From Cycas panzhihuaensis (taxonomy: Eukaryota > Cycadophyta), in assembly GCA_023213395.1 (NCBI GenBank), contig CM041465.1, positions 124,751,741 to 124,815,740 on the forward strand: a stretch of DNA of 64,000 bases, in the 5' to 3' direction. Of the stretch, positions 33,430 through 49,072 are shown one piece after another. Below the pieces are notes generated by a model. That model had not been told where the DNA came from. It worked only from the letters and a program-made list of their open reading frames with translations, and did no database searches. Position numbers and translations under genes: made by a program. Each line of letters opens with the position of its first letter. Position 1 is the first letter of the stretch.

Positions 33430-34026
33430 ACTCACTCATATTAAGCATAGGGATACTTTAACCCAAGCCTTTGGTAACCTCTTTACCTTTGAATATTTTT
33501 CTCACATTAAAGTAGAAGCTTTCTCACCCAAAAAATGGACTTTCTTGAGATATATCTATGTTTATAGTCAAAAAAGTCCATTTTCATTAAATGAAGGATC
33601 TTTTATATTCTTTTAGGCCCTAGTGGCCTTCACTGTAACTTTTCCCTCTAAGACTTCATATTCTCATCTACTCAAAAGGATGTGAAATGGTCACTAAAGA
33701 GGTTAAATTATGGTGATCACACCTCCCAACATTAACCACTGATGAAGTTAAATTATCATGAGTATAAAATAGCAAAAGCCCTTAAGTAGTTACATTATAA
33801 AACTAGTTGAAGTGTGATAAGTAGGAATGAGTTAAACTTTCACATTAACCTCATGTTGCCATTTAATTGATCCTTCCCTTATTGATAATATCCTCGTCTT
33901 TTCAAACAACTCAATGAATAGACTAGGTAGACCATGTTCTTGAATAACTCCTATTAAGTAAGCCTAGCAATATTCACTATCTTACTTCATCCTATTTATA
34001 GAGCTTCTATTACTAAGGGGGTAAAT
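33430..34026 (+). mobile_element. Tat-2: 3' non-coding part (right half)
   Basis: Resumes after copia-2. It contains GAGGTTAAATTATGGTGATC (near 33697) and ATGAGTATAAAATAG (near 33757), variants of the motif in Tat-1 arrays, and ends in AAGGGGGTAAA, like the polypurine tract AAGGGGATAAA before the Tat-1 3' LTR. I see no gene. Confidence 0.55.
33532..33584. repeat. Small inverted repeat (hairpin)
   Basis: Arms AAAATGGACTTTCTTGA (33532-33548) and TCAAAAAAGTCCATTTT (33568-33584) pair with one mismatch around a 19-base loop. No T-run terminator role applies in plants; it may be chance or a small fold-back. Confidence 0.75.
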
Positions 34027-34358
34027 ATTTCTATCAATAAGGTCCTTTTTAATATTGGTTAGGTCTCATGCCTTGTTATGTTTACTACCAAGATTTAATT
34101 GGGTGTTTGTAGAATGATTAAGTTAAGTGTTTGATATCATGATTAGATGACTGTGTGATGTGATTATTCCTATGTTTTTTTTTATCATGACCTATGATAT
34201 ATAGATTCTAAAGTACTGTCTAATTAGCACTCTTTAACTCTCTCCAAAGCTCAACTCTAACTCCACTATATTCTTTATGATTTTTTTGAACTTATTATTT
34301 ATTGATTGATTACCTTTATTTCACCCTAATTTTATGATTTTGTACTATTCATCCTCTC
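34027..34358 (+). repeat. Possible start of the Tat-2 3' LTR
   Basis: TATTTCTATCAATAAGGTCC follows the polypurine-like tract and loosely resembles the TGTTTCACC start of the Tat-1 LTR. TATTTCACCCTAATTTTAT near 34317 resembles TTTCACCCAAATTTTAT in the Tat-1 LTR. Beyond the LINE the likeness fades and I cannot place an end. Confidence 0.4.
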
Positions 34359-34716
34359 TTTTTTTTTTTTTTTGGTAAGGTAAAAAAAATTAGAAGGGGT
34401 TTTTAACAGGTTCCCAAACCTTTTACATCAAGAGCCTTCCAGCCAGAATGAGATGGCCATGACAAGCCCATGGCCTAGCCAATCCTAGAATCACTCTGCA
34501 CACCCTCTCCTATCCGTCCCCTCATTAAGTCCAGAGAAGTCTATCCTAACCAGACTCAAAAGCTCCCCTGGGAAGTTCTCTTTCCATGCCTTGTTCCTTT
34601 TATTTGACACTACCCAATTTGCCAACTAGTCCGCTGCCACATTTCCTTCCCTGTACATGTGCTGGATTTGAATGCTTTGTTTAGAGCTCAAGACATCCTA
34701 CGCATCCCTGATAGGA
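34359..34716 (-). mobile_element. 5'-truncated LINE 3' end with poly(A) and target duplication
   Basis: The minus strand ends in A15 (34359-34373) and is flanked by an exact 10-bp direct repeat TCATCCTCTC (34349-34358 and 34717-34726), the mark of target-primed insertion. The minus-strand translation includes QHMYREGNVAAD and LANWVVSNKRN, the end of the plant LINE-encoded RNase H domain. One Trp codon of the usual ADWLAN segment is a stop. Only 358 bases remain, so it was dead on arrival. It sits inside the presumed Tat-2 LTR. Confidence 0.92.
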
Positions 34717-34726
34717 TCATCCTCTC

Positions 34727-36571
<1,845 letters not shown>

Positions 36572-37740
36572 AATGAAAATGATAAAGTATTATACATTCA
36601 TATACATGCATTAGGTAAATATATATTTGATTATATGGTATTAGCTTGGGTGTTTGTTGATTTCATCCAAACTTAAAGTGTATGCTAGATTGCATATAGG
36701 TGTATGTTTTTGTTTCCTCCCCCTAGGTTAGGCCTTACTCTCTCAATTAGGACATGCTTAATCATCTAAGACTTGACATCCTTAGTTTACAAGCTCAACC
36801 TTTATTAAAGGGAAAAATACTTCTCATTATAAGGAGATTTTTTATTAACAGAGATGTGATATCCCTAATATACAAAATTCTTCTCCTTAAAATTACTTTT
36901 TTCCTTTTTTCATATTTTGAATTCTAAAGGTGTCAATTTTCCATTATACTTTGGGTTAAGAATGACTCTTTCTCTTTCTTATTCATCTCTAAGTGTGTAA
37001 AACTCATTAGAATTAGATGTGAGTATCCCTGAGCCATCCATCTTCATGGGTGGATCATCATTGGGTGAGGAAGTCCTAATTAGCTAACCCCTAATAAGGT
37101 CATTGATTTAGGGTCTAAGCGGTCATGACTCCTTGCACACATTAGCCCTCTAGTGCCTTAGTTAGTACAATGTATATATTTTTTTAAGAGTGGGATAGGT
37201 ATCTAAGATAGAACTTTCTCCTTAAAAAGGATTAAGGATTAGAGGATAGGAAGACTAGGATATCCTCTTTGTGGTAAGGAACCTAGTGACCCTCTCACTT
37301 ATTAGGAGTCTCTTCTTACTCTTTTCCTTTAAGGGAAGCCCTTTTGTGATTACTTATTTTTGTTTCCTTTACTTTTATTTCCTTATTTTTCTCTTAATTC
37401 TTTTGTAGTGAATATATTATCATGTAGATAATAATTAGTTGTATTTCCCTACTTAATGCATATTTAAGAAGACATGCCTCTTATTTTTGGAAGGGATTCA
37501 AGGATCTACTAAGACGTATTATTGTAATTATCCTTTTGCAAAGATCACCCTTCCTTCTTACTTAAGGTCTCTTAAGTAACCCGCCTCAATCGACATCACC
37601 TGCCATTTAAAATTATGACCTTAGTGTTTACCTAGTATTATTTATAGTACTTGGCCTCTTTCAATGTGTCTTCAAGGATATTAACTCCATGATCTTATTT
37701 CTTCTCTAAATTACTTCATTAAGTCCATTATTCATTCACT
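36572..37740. other. Unassigned stretch
   Basis: No family recognised on either strand. It lies downstream (minus strand) of a gypsy gag remnant, where pol would be expected, but no RT or integrase motif is visible. Confidence 0.4.
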
Positions 37741-37744
37741 CACC

Positions 37745-38095
37745 TTTACTTTCTCTACATGAATATAAGGTATGCATTTTAGAAGATTCATAAACTATCA
37801 TTTATATTCTTCAGTAGTCATTCTTCCTAACTTCAACTTATGAAAAGACTTCACCTTGTTCTCATAATAATGCTTAAATAAATACTTTTTCCTAAAATAT
37901 TTAGAGAAATTACTCCATTGTAATTCCTTTTTATTAAATCCTCTTTACCTTATTATAGAGATACCCCTATAATGAGTCACTCCTAATGATATTGAACACT
38001 ATTATATAAGCCTTTTCTTTTGAATTATCATTGTACAACTAAGAGTATTTCTTCATGTTTATAAACCGTGCTTCTACTTTGTTACCATTTTTCAA
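37745..38095 (-). pseudogene. Ty3-gypsy gag remnant
   Basis: The minus-strand reading from 37929 gives QWSNFSKYFRKKYLFKHYY, then FHKLKLGRMTTEEY and FMNLLK. This is the Retrotrans_gag pattern, with a W near an F-x-x-Y-F run and a later LxxG-x-M-T-xEY segment. Upstream (37930-38095), in another frame, FINMKKYS and KAYIIVFNIIRSDS fit the preceding helix region. It belongs to a further element on the minus strand whose LTRs I could not find. Confidence 0.7.
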
Positions 38096-41000
38096 AAGAT
38101 GGGTGGCCTTACCTTGTGAAGTTCCAACTAAATACTTCTCTTTTAGGAATCACATCTTCTTAATTGCCTATTCACTAAGGAGGTTATAGATCTTATAAAT
38201 TTGCTTTCATTAATATTACTCTTCCCAATGCTACCACTACTTTAACTTTTACTTCTTTTTATATATTGTTTTCTTTTTATTCCTTTAGGATTACAATCTT
38301 GGTGATCTACCCATCCTACATTACCATGATTTCCATGATGTTCCCTTTCCATTCTATTGACATCCAACATTCTATGGATATCCTTATGCTCACTTTAAAT
38401 ACAATTATTGTATTCCATATAGCTTTGAATTTGTCATTATAAATTGTAAAAAGCCTAAGATAGATCAACTAAGACATTCCTTCTAAGTCATCATCTTATT
38501 GATATAGCTCAATAATCTTTATTTCCTAATTGCCTTAATGACATTAAGGTCCTTTCGAATCATCTAGATTCCTTATTTATATCTTACTCTTCTTGAAATT
38601 TCTTATTAATGAGATGTGTGTGTCAATCTAATCCATTAATATAATTTAATCAATATAATCTATTAACTCATCTACTAACTATTAATTTGACCCCACACTA
38701 TCAATTATGGTCCTATAGATTTAAGTCCACCCTTAGTGTTGATTTAGTTAGTACCCATTTTAATGGCTCTTAACATAATCTTCCACTTCCTCTATGAATT
38801 TCATAGTTCTCCTTCTACTATGATTTTACCAATTATATCTAGGCTCATTTCTAAATATGTTATACTTTTAGATATTTACTCAATTAATTTACTTATTTGA
38901 GCTTGAAGCATTCTTTGGTACTAAGTTATATATGTTATCTTCATGAGGGCACTTTGCCTGGCTTCCTAATACTACCGAAGCTCTATAATTTCTTCTTCCT
39001 ATATAGTGAAATTTATAAGACAAGCAAGTATCATATTATGCTAGAGTTCTAGGACATGTTTAGCAAGCTTTAACTCTGAATATTGTTTTTATATTAATAA
39101 TGTTTTATTAGTTTATGCCTTCACTTAATTCATATTACCATTCCCTTGGCACTCTTCTATATTTATTATGCTCTTATCATGTATTCATTTGGTCACAAAA
39201 TATAGCAATTGATGATACATAAATCTTGTAAGGTATAATGACTAAAGGATATAGTCTTCTACTATCATTTGGTATAATGTCGATAATCATAAAAAAGGAT
39301 ATAATGACAATGGGATGTGGATTGAGGACCTTGACATAAGAAGTTAGCATGAGATCATCAACATTGTGAATTAATATTGACTTTATGACTCACATCCATT
39401 TGTCTATCCTTTCATAACATCGAAGGGCATAGATATTGGATAGATAATTATGAAGCATTAACATAGGGATTTTGACATGAAGACCATTAATACCAAAATG
39501 TTGGCATGCAAATATATAATTCCTAGTTGACATTGACATAATACTGGTTAAACATCAATCAAGTAACCCCTTAAGTCTTTTAAGATCTTGACTCCACTTA
39601 AATAACATAATAATGATGACATGGAATCAACCATATAAAGATAATTATTCATAAGTTTAAAGTGAATTCATCACATCACATCTACCAAATTAAGAATATT
39701 ATAAGAGGATCTCAAAACAACTTCACAATAAGACACCATAAACAAAGAATGACCTACATAAGCACAAAGTAAGAAAACTTATCTTTATATAAGAAAAACT
39801 ATAGTTCCAAAAGATTTTAGGCAGATAGCCATTAGAACTTAACATAAGAATCCACACCCAAACTAAAGCACTTGACTTGAATAAATGAATTTTGCTTCTA
39901 GACTTGTAATTCATCCTCTTTACCTAAGTTGCTTAGCTAGAAAAAAAGGTCCATCATAGGAGATACTTTCCAAGAGTCAACCAAGCTTCTCAACTTATGC
40001 TTAGTTCAATATACTTTAGCATTTGATCTTTAGAAAAGGTCCATATGGTTGCTCACTATGTTTTACTAAACACAATACCTTATTAAACTAATATGCAAGG
40101 ATCTACATAGTGGCAACACACCATAATAAAAGTTGATGGAGTCATATTACTTAATGGTATTATACCATAATAATAGTTTATGGTGTCATGCCGTTTGGTG
40201 GCATCACACCATGAAATTTCATATAATTACTCAGTGACATCATACCATAATCACAAAATTCATGTGATATGTCTACATATAAGTTATGGTAGTTGTGACC
40301 CTCCTAACATTACATTAAGGACCTTTGGCATCACACTAGAGTTAAAGCATCACACTCCCTTATGAATACATAATGCCTTACACTAAACCTCCTCTAGTAT
40401 CATAATAGAACCATTTGACATTAGACTAGAGTTAGGCATATGTACTATTAATGAAATTATAGATAGTTTCTCATGGTATCATACCATAATGCTTTCCATA
40501 ATAACCCTTTATCTTACCATAATAGAACCTTCATAGTGCCCTAACAATCAACCCAATGATATTCATGTTAGAGTATTATGTTACTATCTAGAAATAACAC
40601 CAAATTTTATCATCTATTTAAGGGAAATTGTATACAACACTCCTCTAATGAAGATTCAACTTGATTCTTCTCCTCTTATAAAATGAAAAGAATGAAGAGG
40701 CAAAAGTTGGGAGAGGGAAAACTAGAATCCTTCACAACCTCCTAAAATTATACTAAAAGAATGACCAAATTAACTTATCAATTACCTCTCACCCATAATT
40801 ACCTCATTTTTTAATAATTATTTGGGAGTGATTAAGGATGCTTTTATGTAAATTTCATTCTAGAGAAATTTGATTAGATACACAACATTGATCTTTGTCA
40901 CTATCATGCTATCTACATTAAAATTTATGTCTCTCTAATAGACAAGTATTAGTGCAATAATTAATTGTTACATCCTACCCTATAAGATTCATCATTCATT

Positions 41001-41235
41001 TAGGACAAGAACCTCCCTCATATCTTTTCAACAATCTAGACATATTATATTATTATTGGACTTTAATATTTATAATGTTCATAAGTGTTAGGTGCTTAGC
41101 CTCTAAATATTTACAACCACATGTAACTCATATTCTAATACTATGTAATGCCTAACTATAATATGTAAAGTACAAAATATTTCAAGATATATCTGTCACA
41201 CCTAATGAAGCATTAGACTAGACCCTGATTTTATA
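38096..41235. other. Unassigned stretch, probably LTR or leader remnants
   Basis: No gene recognised. A weak repeat of GGCATCACACCATAATAA-type units lies at about 40108-40270 and recurs singly near 40482-40500. A gypsy LTR would be expected here for the gag remnant at 37745-38095, but no second copy proves it. Confidence 0.4.
40108..40270 (+). repeat. Degenerate tandem repeat with CATCACACCATAAT-type core
   Basis: Four imperfect units are seen: GGCAACACACCATAATAA, GGTATTATACCATAATAA, GGCATCACACCATGAAAT and GACATCATACCATAATCA, spaced about 35-50 bases. TTTATGGTGTCATG-like linkers lie between the first ones. Confidence 0.65.
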
Positions 41236-41239
41236 TTAT

Positions 41240-41850
41240 AGGATTTTTTAATTATATCTTAATGCATAAGACTTGTACTTTATTAATGTCTTGGTAAAGA
41301 TGTATGCTACCTAATCTTTAATGCTATAATAGATTATCTCTTTCTCTCCTCATTATACCAACTCTTTGATGAAATGATGCTAGATCTTTATATGCTTAGT
41401 CCTTTTATAAAAAACTAAATTTCTCATTATGTGTATGGCATTTTGATTGTCACATTAAAATTATATAGGTCCATTTTATTATTCTTATAAATCCTACAAT
41501 ATCCTCCTAAGCCATACTACTTTACAACCTACAACAACAACCACTACTTTATACTCTACCTTTGTTAAGCAAAGTGATATTCTTTGTTGCTTCTTAGTAC
41601 ACTAAGCATTCACTACTGAATACAAGCTAAAAGCATAAACTGATGTTGACTTTGTAGCATCAATACATCTTCCTAGTATATATTTGTATAATTAATCAAT
41701 CTAAATGAATCTAATAAATTATATTGTAGATAATATCCTATAGTACTTTAGACATATCTAAATACACTTATACTTTCTAGTATATTACCTTTAGACTCTA
41801 TCATGAATTTAAAAACTAAATTTATTAGAATTTTTAATTCTTTAATATCA
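41240..41850 (-). pseudogene. Ty1-copia RNase H fragment
   Basis: DNA aligns with the copia-2 3' coding end (19230-19800) over several hundred bases. Shared segments include GTAAAGATGT(A/T)TGCTACCT near 41290 (cf. 19261) and ACTACTTTATACTCTRCCT near 41542 (cf. 19507). The copy is heavily decayed and on the same strand as copia-2. It represents a third copia element whose other parts are not visible. Confidence 0.75.
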
Positions 41851-44279
41851 TGTTATAATGTATTTATCATACTTAGTAGAAGCATATCAATAAAGTATAA
41901 TAAATCAATTATATCATAAAGATTATATATACAAATATAATAATGTATGATCAACATATCAAGTAATATCATATCAATAAGCATACACCATAACGAACAA
42001 TGAGCATCCACCACAAAAGATAGCAGATTTATATATAAAAAATTCAAGATGGAAAAAACCACAAGATAAGGTTAGAGTCTTTAGGAGCTATGATTTATTA
42101 AGATCTTTAAATGATTACATCTTCAAACTTAATACTTTCTCAAGTTCTCAAGTGATATATGTACATATATATATAGATTGAAACACCTCATAAATAGTAT
42201 ATAATATCTTTGAGTCTTTTCATTATCAAATAATATATGTATATGAATATGTGCGTATGTTACACTTATCAATATTTTTGAGTGTGGGATTATGTAAGAC
42301 CATAATCTTATATTAAATATTATATATGTAAGAATAATCATATATTCAAATAATTCCTCTTATTATTTAATTTATAATCTTCATCCTTTATCATCATTTT
42401 TTCATGCTTTCCCTATATGCTAGAATTTGTAAATTAGTATCAAGCTGAATTAAACTAAATTAAATTATATAAAGTTATTTCATCTGTAACCTATAAATCT
42501 ATCAATGTTATGCTTATCTCTAGAAATAATTAACCTATAACTATTTATAGTCAATTATAATAATCAATGACCAACTATAAGTAATTATGATCAACCACTT
42601 ATAAATCTATAAATCAATCATCAATTAACCAAATAACCAATCTCAATTTATGACTTTTACTTGTTATGTTTATATGATTTTTTCTCCTCAATAACTTCAT
42701 ATCTTGACCTGTAAAGCTATTATAAATATCAACACTATCAACTCAATTATCTCAATAATCTCATAAATAAAAATAACTAACAATTCCCATATAGAATAAC
42801 AACTATCTACTAAAACATATGGGTAATCAATCATTGTGATTACTAGTTCTCTATGATGTATTTATTATATATGGTTTATCAACAAATAAAATAACACTAG
42901 TTATTAGGCCAATATATTATGCAAGAGTAGCATGAATATCTCACCTCTTACATATATGAATAACAAGAATTGTCATGTGTTATATAAGAGTAACTTATAA
43001 AACCTTTTCTAGCCTCTTATGTACAAGATATATATGTGTTCTTTTTCCATCTATGCATAGTTATAGCTTTCTTGTGGCAACTAAGAAAAATTCATCAATA
43101 TTAGGAAATCAATAATATAAACAAACAAACTATAGAAATAAGGCATACCACCTAGCTAAGACAAGTTATTTGTAATAAGGTAAAGTAAATAATATATTTC
43201 TATACCTTTTAGCATACATCGCAAGTTAGATTTTCTATTAAAATTATATATATTTCATATCAATTGGATCCCTTAATAGTTGATTTTGGTGCCAAATAAA
43301 TAATTTGTGAGACTTCTATATATCTCATAAACAAGTAAAAAATAACATCATCTTATCAACTCTATAATAAATAACTATAAATAACAATAAGGACCTTTAT
43401 CAATAAAAAACATATGATGCCATTATCATCATTCAAATATGTATACAATAAACTAGGCAATCATGATACTTAATTAGTGGCTAGCTTCACTAGATCAAAT
43501 GTATTCAATACCAAGGGGTACTTTTATCATATCCAATATATATATCAAGATACTCATAATATTTTTTTTATCAATATATCCCACATCATTAATTTTTCAT
43601 TAGGTTTGAGCCTTAAACTATCATAAATCCTAATTAACACCCACTTCTTCTTTCTTCAACTATCATCAAAATGTATTATCATAGCCTCAAGAGCCTTTAA
43701 AAACATCAAAATATGCCAAAATAGAACTCAAACTACTTTAAAAATATATACTTTATAAGGTTAAAACCACTTCACTTAACTTGAAATATGCCTTACACCC
43801 ACTCATTTTGACTATCTATGGGTGTTATTTCCAACACAACAAATGGTTCGAAAAATGGACACTTAGATAAAAAGTTATAATTAAAAAAAAATCATTATGT
43901 CCTCTAAAAATGAACATTCATTAAGAAATTACATTTAACCCCTTTTGTCTTCAGCCCTAGTCATGTTTATTCTCCATGTGACCTCTTACTTTGTGAAGGG
44001 GGCTAATGGGTGAACTTCACAAGAAATTCCAATATGATTAAACTCAAAAGTAACTTTGTAAACTTTTTTATACATAGTTAATTTTTTTTTACCTACATTA
44101 GGGTTTTGATCTGTGTGTCTATATCTGTATCTATTTTGCTGATTAATATTCTATGGATCAAAGAGATTAGATTTCTAATTCAAGGGCACACACATCAAAA
44201 TCCATCTAACCTTATCATACTTAACAATTTAATTCAATTGTGGTTTTCTTAAGTTCTCTATGTTGTTCATTCATTTATT

Positions 44280-44283
<4 letters not shown>
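41851..44283. other. Unassigned AT-rich stretch
   Basis: Very AT-rich with many short ATATAT/ATAACAA words. No gene, tandem array or repeat boundary identified. Confidence 0.45.
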
Positions 44284-45641
<1,358 letters not shown>

Positions 45642-46096
45642 CTTTGATGCCTCTAGGGCCCAGGTCTGTTCTCACCCCTAGACACACCTTTTTATCCTTT
45701 ATTTCACATATTTATAGCACCTACTTTTGGCTTTTCTCATGAACCCTTATACTTGATTTTTGTATCATTTGAAATGCTATTGGAGTTTATACTCCATTAG
45801 CCTATTTTGACACCTTAGATCCATTTTTTCCATCTATTTAAGTCCCTAAGACCCCTAATAAAATCTCCTTCTTAGTTCAAGCCCTAGTTGCCCCTATATC
45901 AACTTTAGAGCCTTAATAAGAAACTTGTCACTATGATAACTCTCCTCCATCCATAAGGCAGGCCCTCTACGAGCTTGGTAGCCTACCCAGAGGGCTCTCT
46001 TATCCTCCTGTGGTTGGGTTTTCGAGTTTTTGTGAGCTATAGAAGCCTCTTTTGACCACTCCCTTTCCTTCTTTCAACCATATACTTCTTCCTACC
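45642..46096 (+). other. Spacer before RNase H, unassigned
   Basis: No gene recognised. More GC than its surroundings, with a CTCCTGTGGTTGGG segment near 45998. By position it is probably internal sequence of the Tat copy carrying the next RNase H. Confidence 0.45.
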
Positions 46097-46490
46097 ATGG
46101 TTCTACTTATCTATATAAATGGTGGTATTCATGGCAATCCAAGACCTTCTGCAACCACCTAGATCATCTGTGATCCTTCTGAGCATGACTTCATGTATTT
46201 TGAGGTATATTTACCTAAGGCCATGAATAATAAAGCTGAGTATACAACCATTATTGAGGCCCTTACCAATACACTTTACTTCCATTGTGGCCCCATCATT
46301 CTCCATTATGATTCTTAGGTCATCGTGTCATAACTGACTTAAATCTATCAAGTCCATTGCCCCTAACTGAGGTCCTTTTCCTTGACTACCAAGTCTTTTT
46401 TATCCTCTTTTTCCTCGATGGATAAATGGAATATCCCTTGTGATCAGAATGTCAAAGTTGATAGCCTTGTACACTTTATCCTGAAGCATC
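46097..46490 (+). pseudogene. Tat-type RNase H domain (third copy), decayed
   Basis: ATG at 46097 gives MVLLIYINGGIHGNPRPSA, the GG-x-x-GNP start of plant/archaeal-type RNase H with Asn in place of the first Asp. NNKAEYTTIIEAL (about 46227-46265) supplies the Glu, and ILHYDS with a following stop at 46318 supplies the third acidic position. NVKVDSLVHF (about 46448-46478) gives the end. Tat-lineage elements are known for a second, archaeal-like RNase H. It lies only about 210 bases before the Tat-1 5' LTR, so it belongs to a different copy. Confidence 0.82.
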
Positions 46491-46703
46491 TCCTCCCTTC
46501 CCTTAATGATCCCTAACCAGCCACGTCGGTTGACCCCCCTCTTCTGAAAGGTTCTTCTAGTTGTCCTCCCCTTTACACCTTCAAAAATAGGCTACCAACA
46601 AGGTTAAACTATGGTAACCATAGGTTTATCTCTTTGCTTTGCTCTCGTATCATCTTTGATACAACTTTTTACATATTTTTAGGATATATTTACATTTTAT
46701 ATT
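46491..46703 (+). other. Remnant between RNase H and the Tat-1 LTR
   Basis: Contains CAAGGTTAAACTATGGTAACC near 46600, another variant of the Tat motif. No polypurine tract lies before 46704, so the LTR that follows is a 5' LTR. Confidence 0.5.
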
Positions 46704-49045
46704 TGTTTCACCAAAACCTGCCCTTTGATTTGTATTTGTGACTTTTAATATATCTCTTGCATGGTTTTATGAAAAGTGAATGATGGACTTGTTTAATGAT
46801 AAGTTAGGCCATGTTTTGATGAAGAAATATATGGATTTTTACTTAATGACTTATGATGAATGATGATGTGATATGTATTTTACTATCGCATGTCAATGAT
46901 TAAAACTATGGCATTAAAATTTTTCTTTCACGATCAATTTAATCTAATATTTCCTTTAAAACTTATTATTTTTATGTTTTATTCTTGATTTCACCCAAAT
47001 TTTATTGGTTTTAATTACATTTAGGCTTGTGCTCCTCATTTTCATCTTATTTTGGGCTTCTCTACTCATTTATAAAGTTATTTATACTTTAATTTATATT
47101 TAAAAATAAAATTTTAAATTTTTGATGAGCTAATTTTTACTTTTTCATTTATCTTGTTTTTGGTATTGCCAAAAACATGACCATTTATGTTTTTAGAGTA
47201 AAATCATAATTTTGAAAGTCTAAAAATGTGACTAGTCATATTTTGACTGTCATACATACAAAACTGAGCTGTGCACTAGACTTTTACATGTTTCCACCTA
47301 GATTTGATGTAATCTTATCCCTTCAATGCCTAGGAATGATGAGTAGGATTTTGTCATTCTTAATTGAGAGTAAGATTATGAATTGTTTAAGTTTTATGTG
47401 GATTTTTAGTGATTTTAGAAGAGTTTTTTAGGACTACTACTGTTGTGACTTCAAGATTGATTTTGAAAATGCTTATGGATGAAATCAAGAGAAAAATTTG
47501 ATGCTATGACTTGATGCCTCACTAATATTCAAATATTGATGGATTGATTTTCAACTTTTGTGGTTTTTCTCAAAGCTCTTAGATTCAAAGTTCTTCTAAA
47601 TTAATAAGGTCATTCCTATGTAGTTTTTGCTTATTTCACCATGTTTCTAAAGATTATCTTTTGTTTAGAACTTGCTCTTTCTTTTAGTTATTATTATAAT
47701 GATTTTATATACATTTTTGGCTTAAAATACTTACTGAAAGGCTAGCTACTTGTGGGGTCCATAAGGGATACACTAAAGTGGGATATGGTCATCTCTCCAC
47801 TATTCACATAGCTACCCCTTCATATTCTTGAATATCAGTCTATATTTCAAGTAGTTTACCATCACTTTTGGCTATGGTTTAGCCCTTCTTGTTTGTTGTT
47901 TCTCTTTCTTTACTTGTTTATAAGAAAGAATTAGAAAAAATCAATCAACTAAAAGAAAACAACCATTCTGAGGTAGATTTATATAGTAGGAAAGAAGTAT
48001 TGATTCCATAGTTTTATTGTTTGCTTGATTTCACTTTTGAGATTGCTTTCTTTTCTTTAAAAAGAAAATTTAAAGTGTTGAATAGTAAGTGCATGCTTGA
48101 TTTTTTAGATTATTAAAGATTCAATGATCCTTTTGGAGTCTTTCTTGCTTCAATTGAAATAGAATCTTTAAAGTTGTATAACTAGTATATTGTATGAGGA
48201 TTGTTATTAAGTTTTATTATTTGCATATAACTTTAAAGGTCTGAAAAGTCATTTTAAATAGAAGTATCAAAATTTTGAAGTCTCTCTTTTTACATCATAG
48301 ATCATTCATTCAAAGAAAACATTACATGTGTATGAAATGAAATCTTTTAACTAGCATTACATATTATCAATTTCTTTAAAGGTTTGCATAAAGCAACTGC
48401 ATAGTGTGTTGTGTCTCTTATTAGTATCTTTCCTTTCATTGTGAAGTGTTTATATTGTATTTAGAAGGATAATTTCATATTTTCATTAGTATGATTTATC
48501 TCTAAAGTATTAAATATATATATATATACATTGCATGCATCTAGTTCTAGTTTTCCCTTACTTGCTAGTTAAAGGTAGAATAAGCTGTTTAATTTTATAG
48601 ATTGCCTTGGTTTATTTTGTTTTATTTTATTAAACACAATATAAAAAACAAAACAAAACAAGAAAGAAAGAAAGAAAGAAAATTCTTCCATTTGTTTAAC
48701 CCTTTCCTATATCTAAGTAAAACTCAAAAAGTTAAAAAGATCAAAGGATATGAGTCCGTAGGAAGGATATTGAAAATATTATTAGAGTAGTTCTGAATCT
48801 AGATCTCCTTCACCCAGTTGTGTAAGTTAGTGAATTCTACCACCCCCCCTTACATCCAAGCCTTTTATCATGTTCTTCATCCATATCTCATTTGATGACA
48901 TAACTAGGTGAAGACTCCTTCTTAGGAGTTGGGCAAAGGTGGTTACTTAGGCCTTCTTAAATCTCATATCTCCTAGTTCTAATTAATACAAAGGAAATAC
49001 CCTATTGATTAAGAGATATCTAGTTTAGGTTTGCCCAAGATGACA
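46704..49045 (+). repeat. Tat-1 5' LTR
   Basis: 2342 bases, TGTTTCACCAAAA to GATGACA, co-linear with 59243-61590 throughout. It includes an (AAAG)n run at about 48660-48680 that differs in the other copy, and a C run at 48844-48849. Confidence 0.92.
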
Positions 49046-49050
49046 CTATC

Positions 49051-49072
49051 TTTTTTGTGACCATACTAGGGA
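49051..49072 (+). other. Possible Tat-1 primer-binding site
   Basis: TTTTTTGTGACCATACTAGG, followed by GA, resembles the TGGCGACT...GGGGA type of site found in plant gypsy elements if several G-to-A and C-to-T changes are allowed. Placement just after the LTR fits. The match is loose. Confidence 0.45.
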
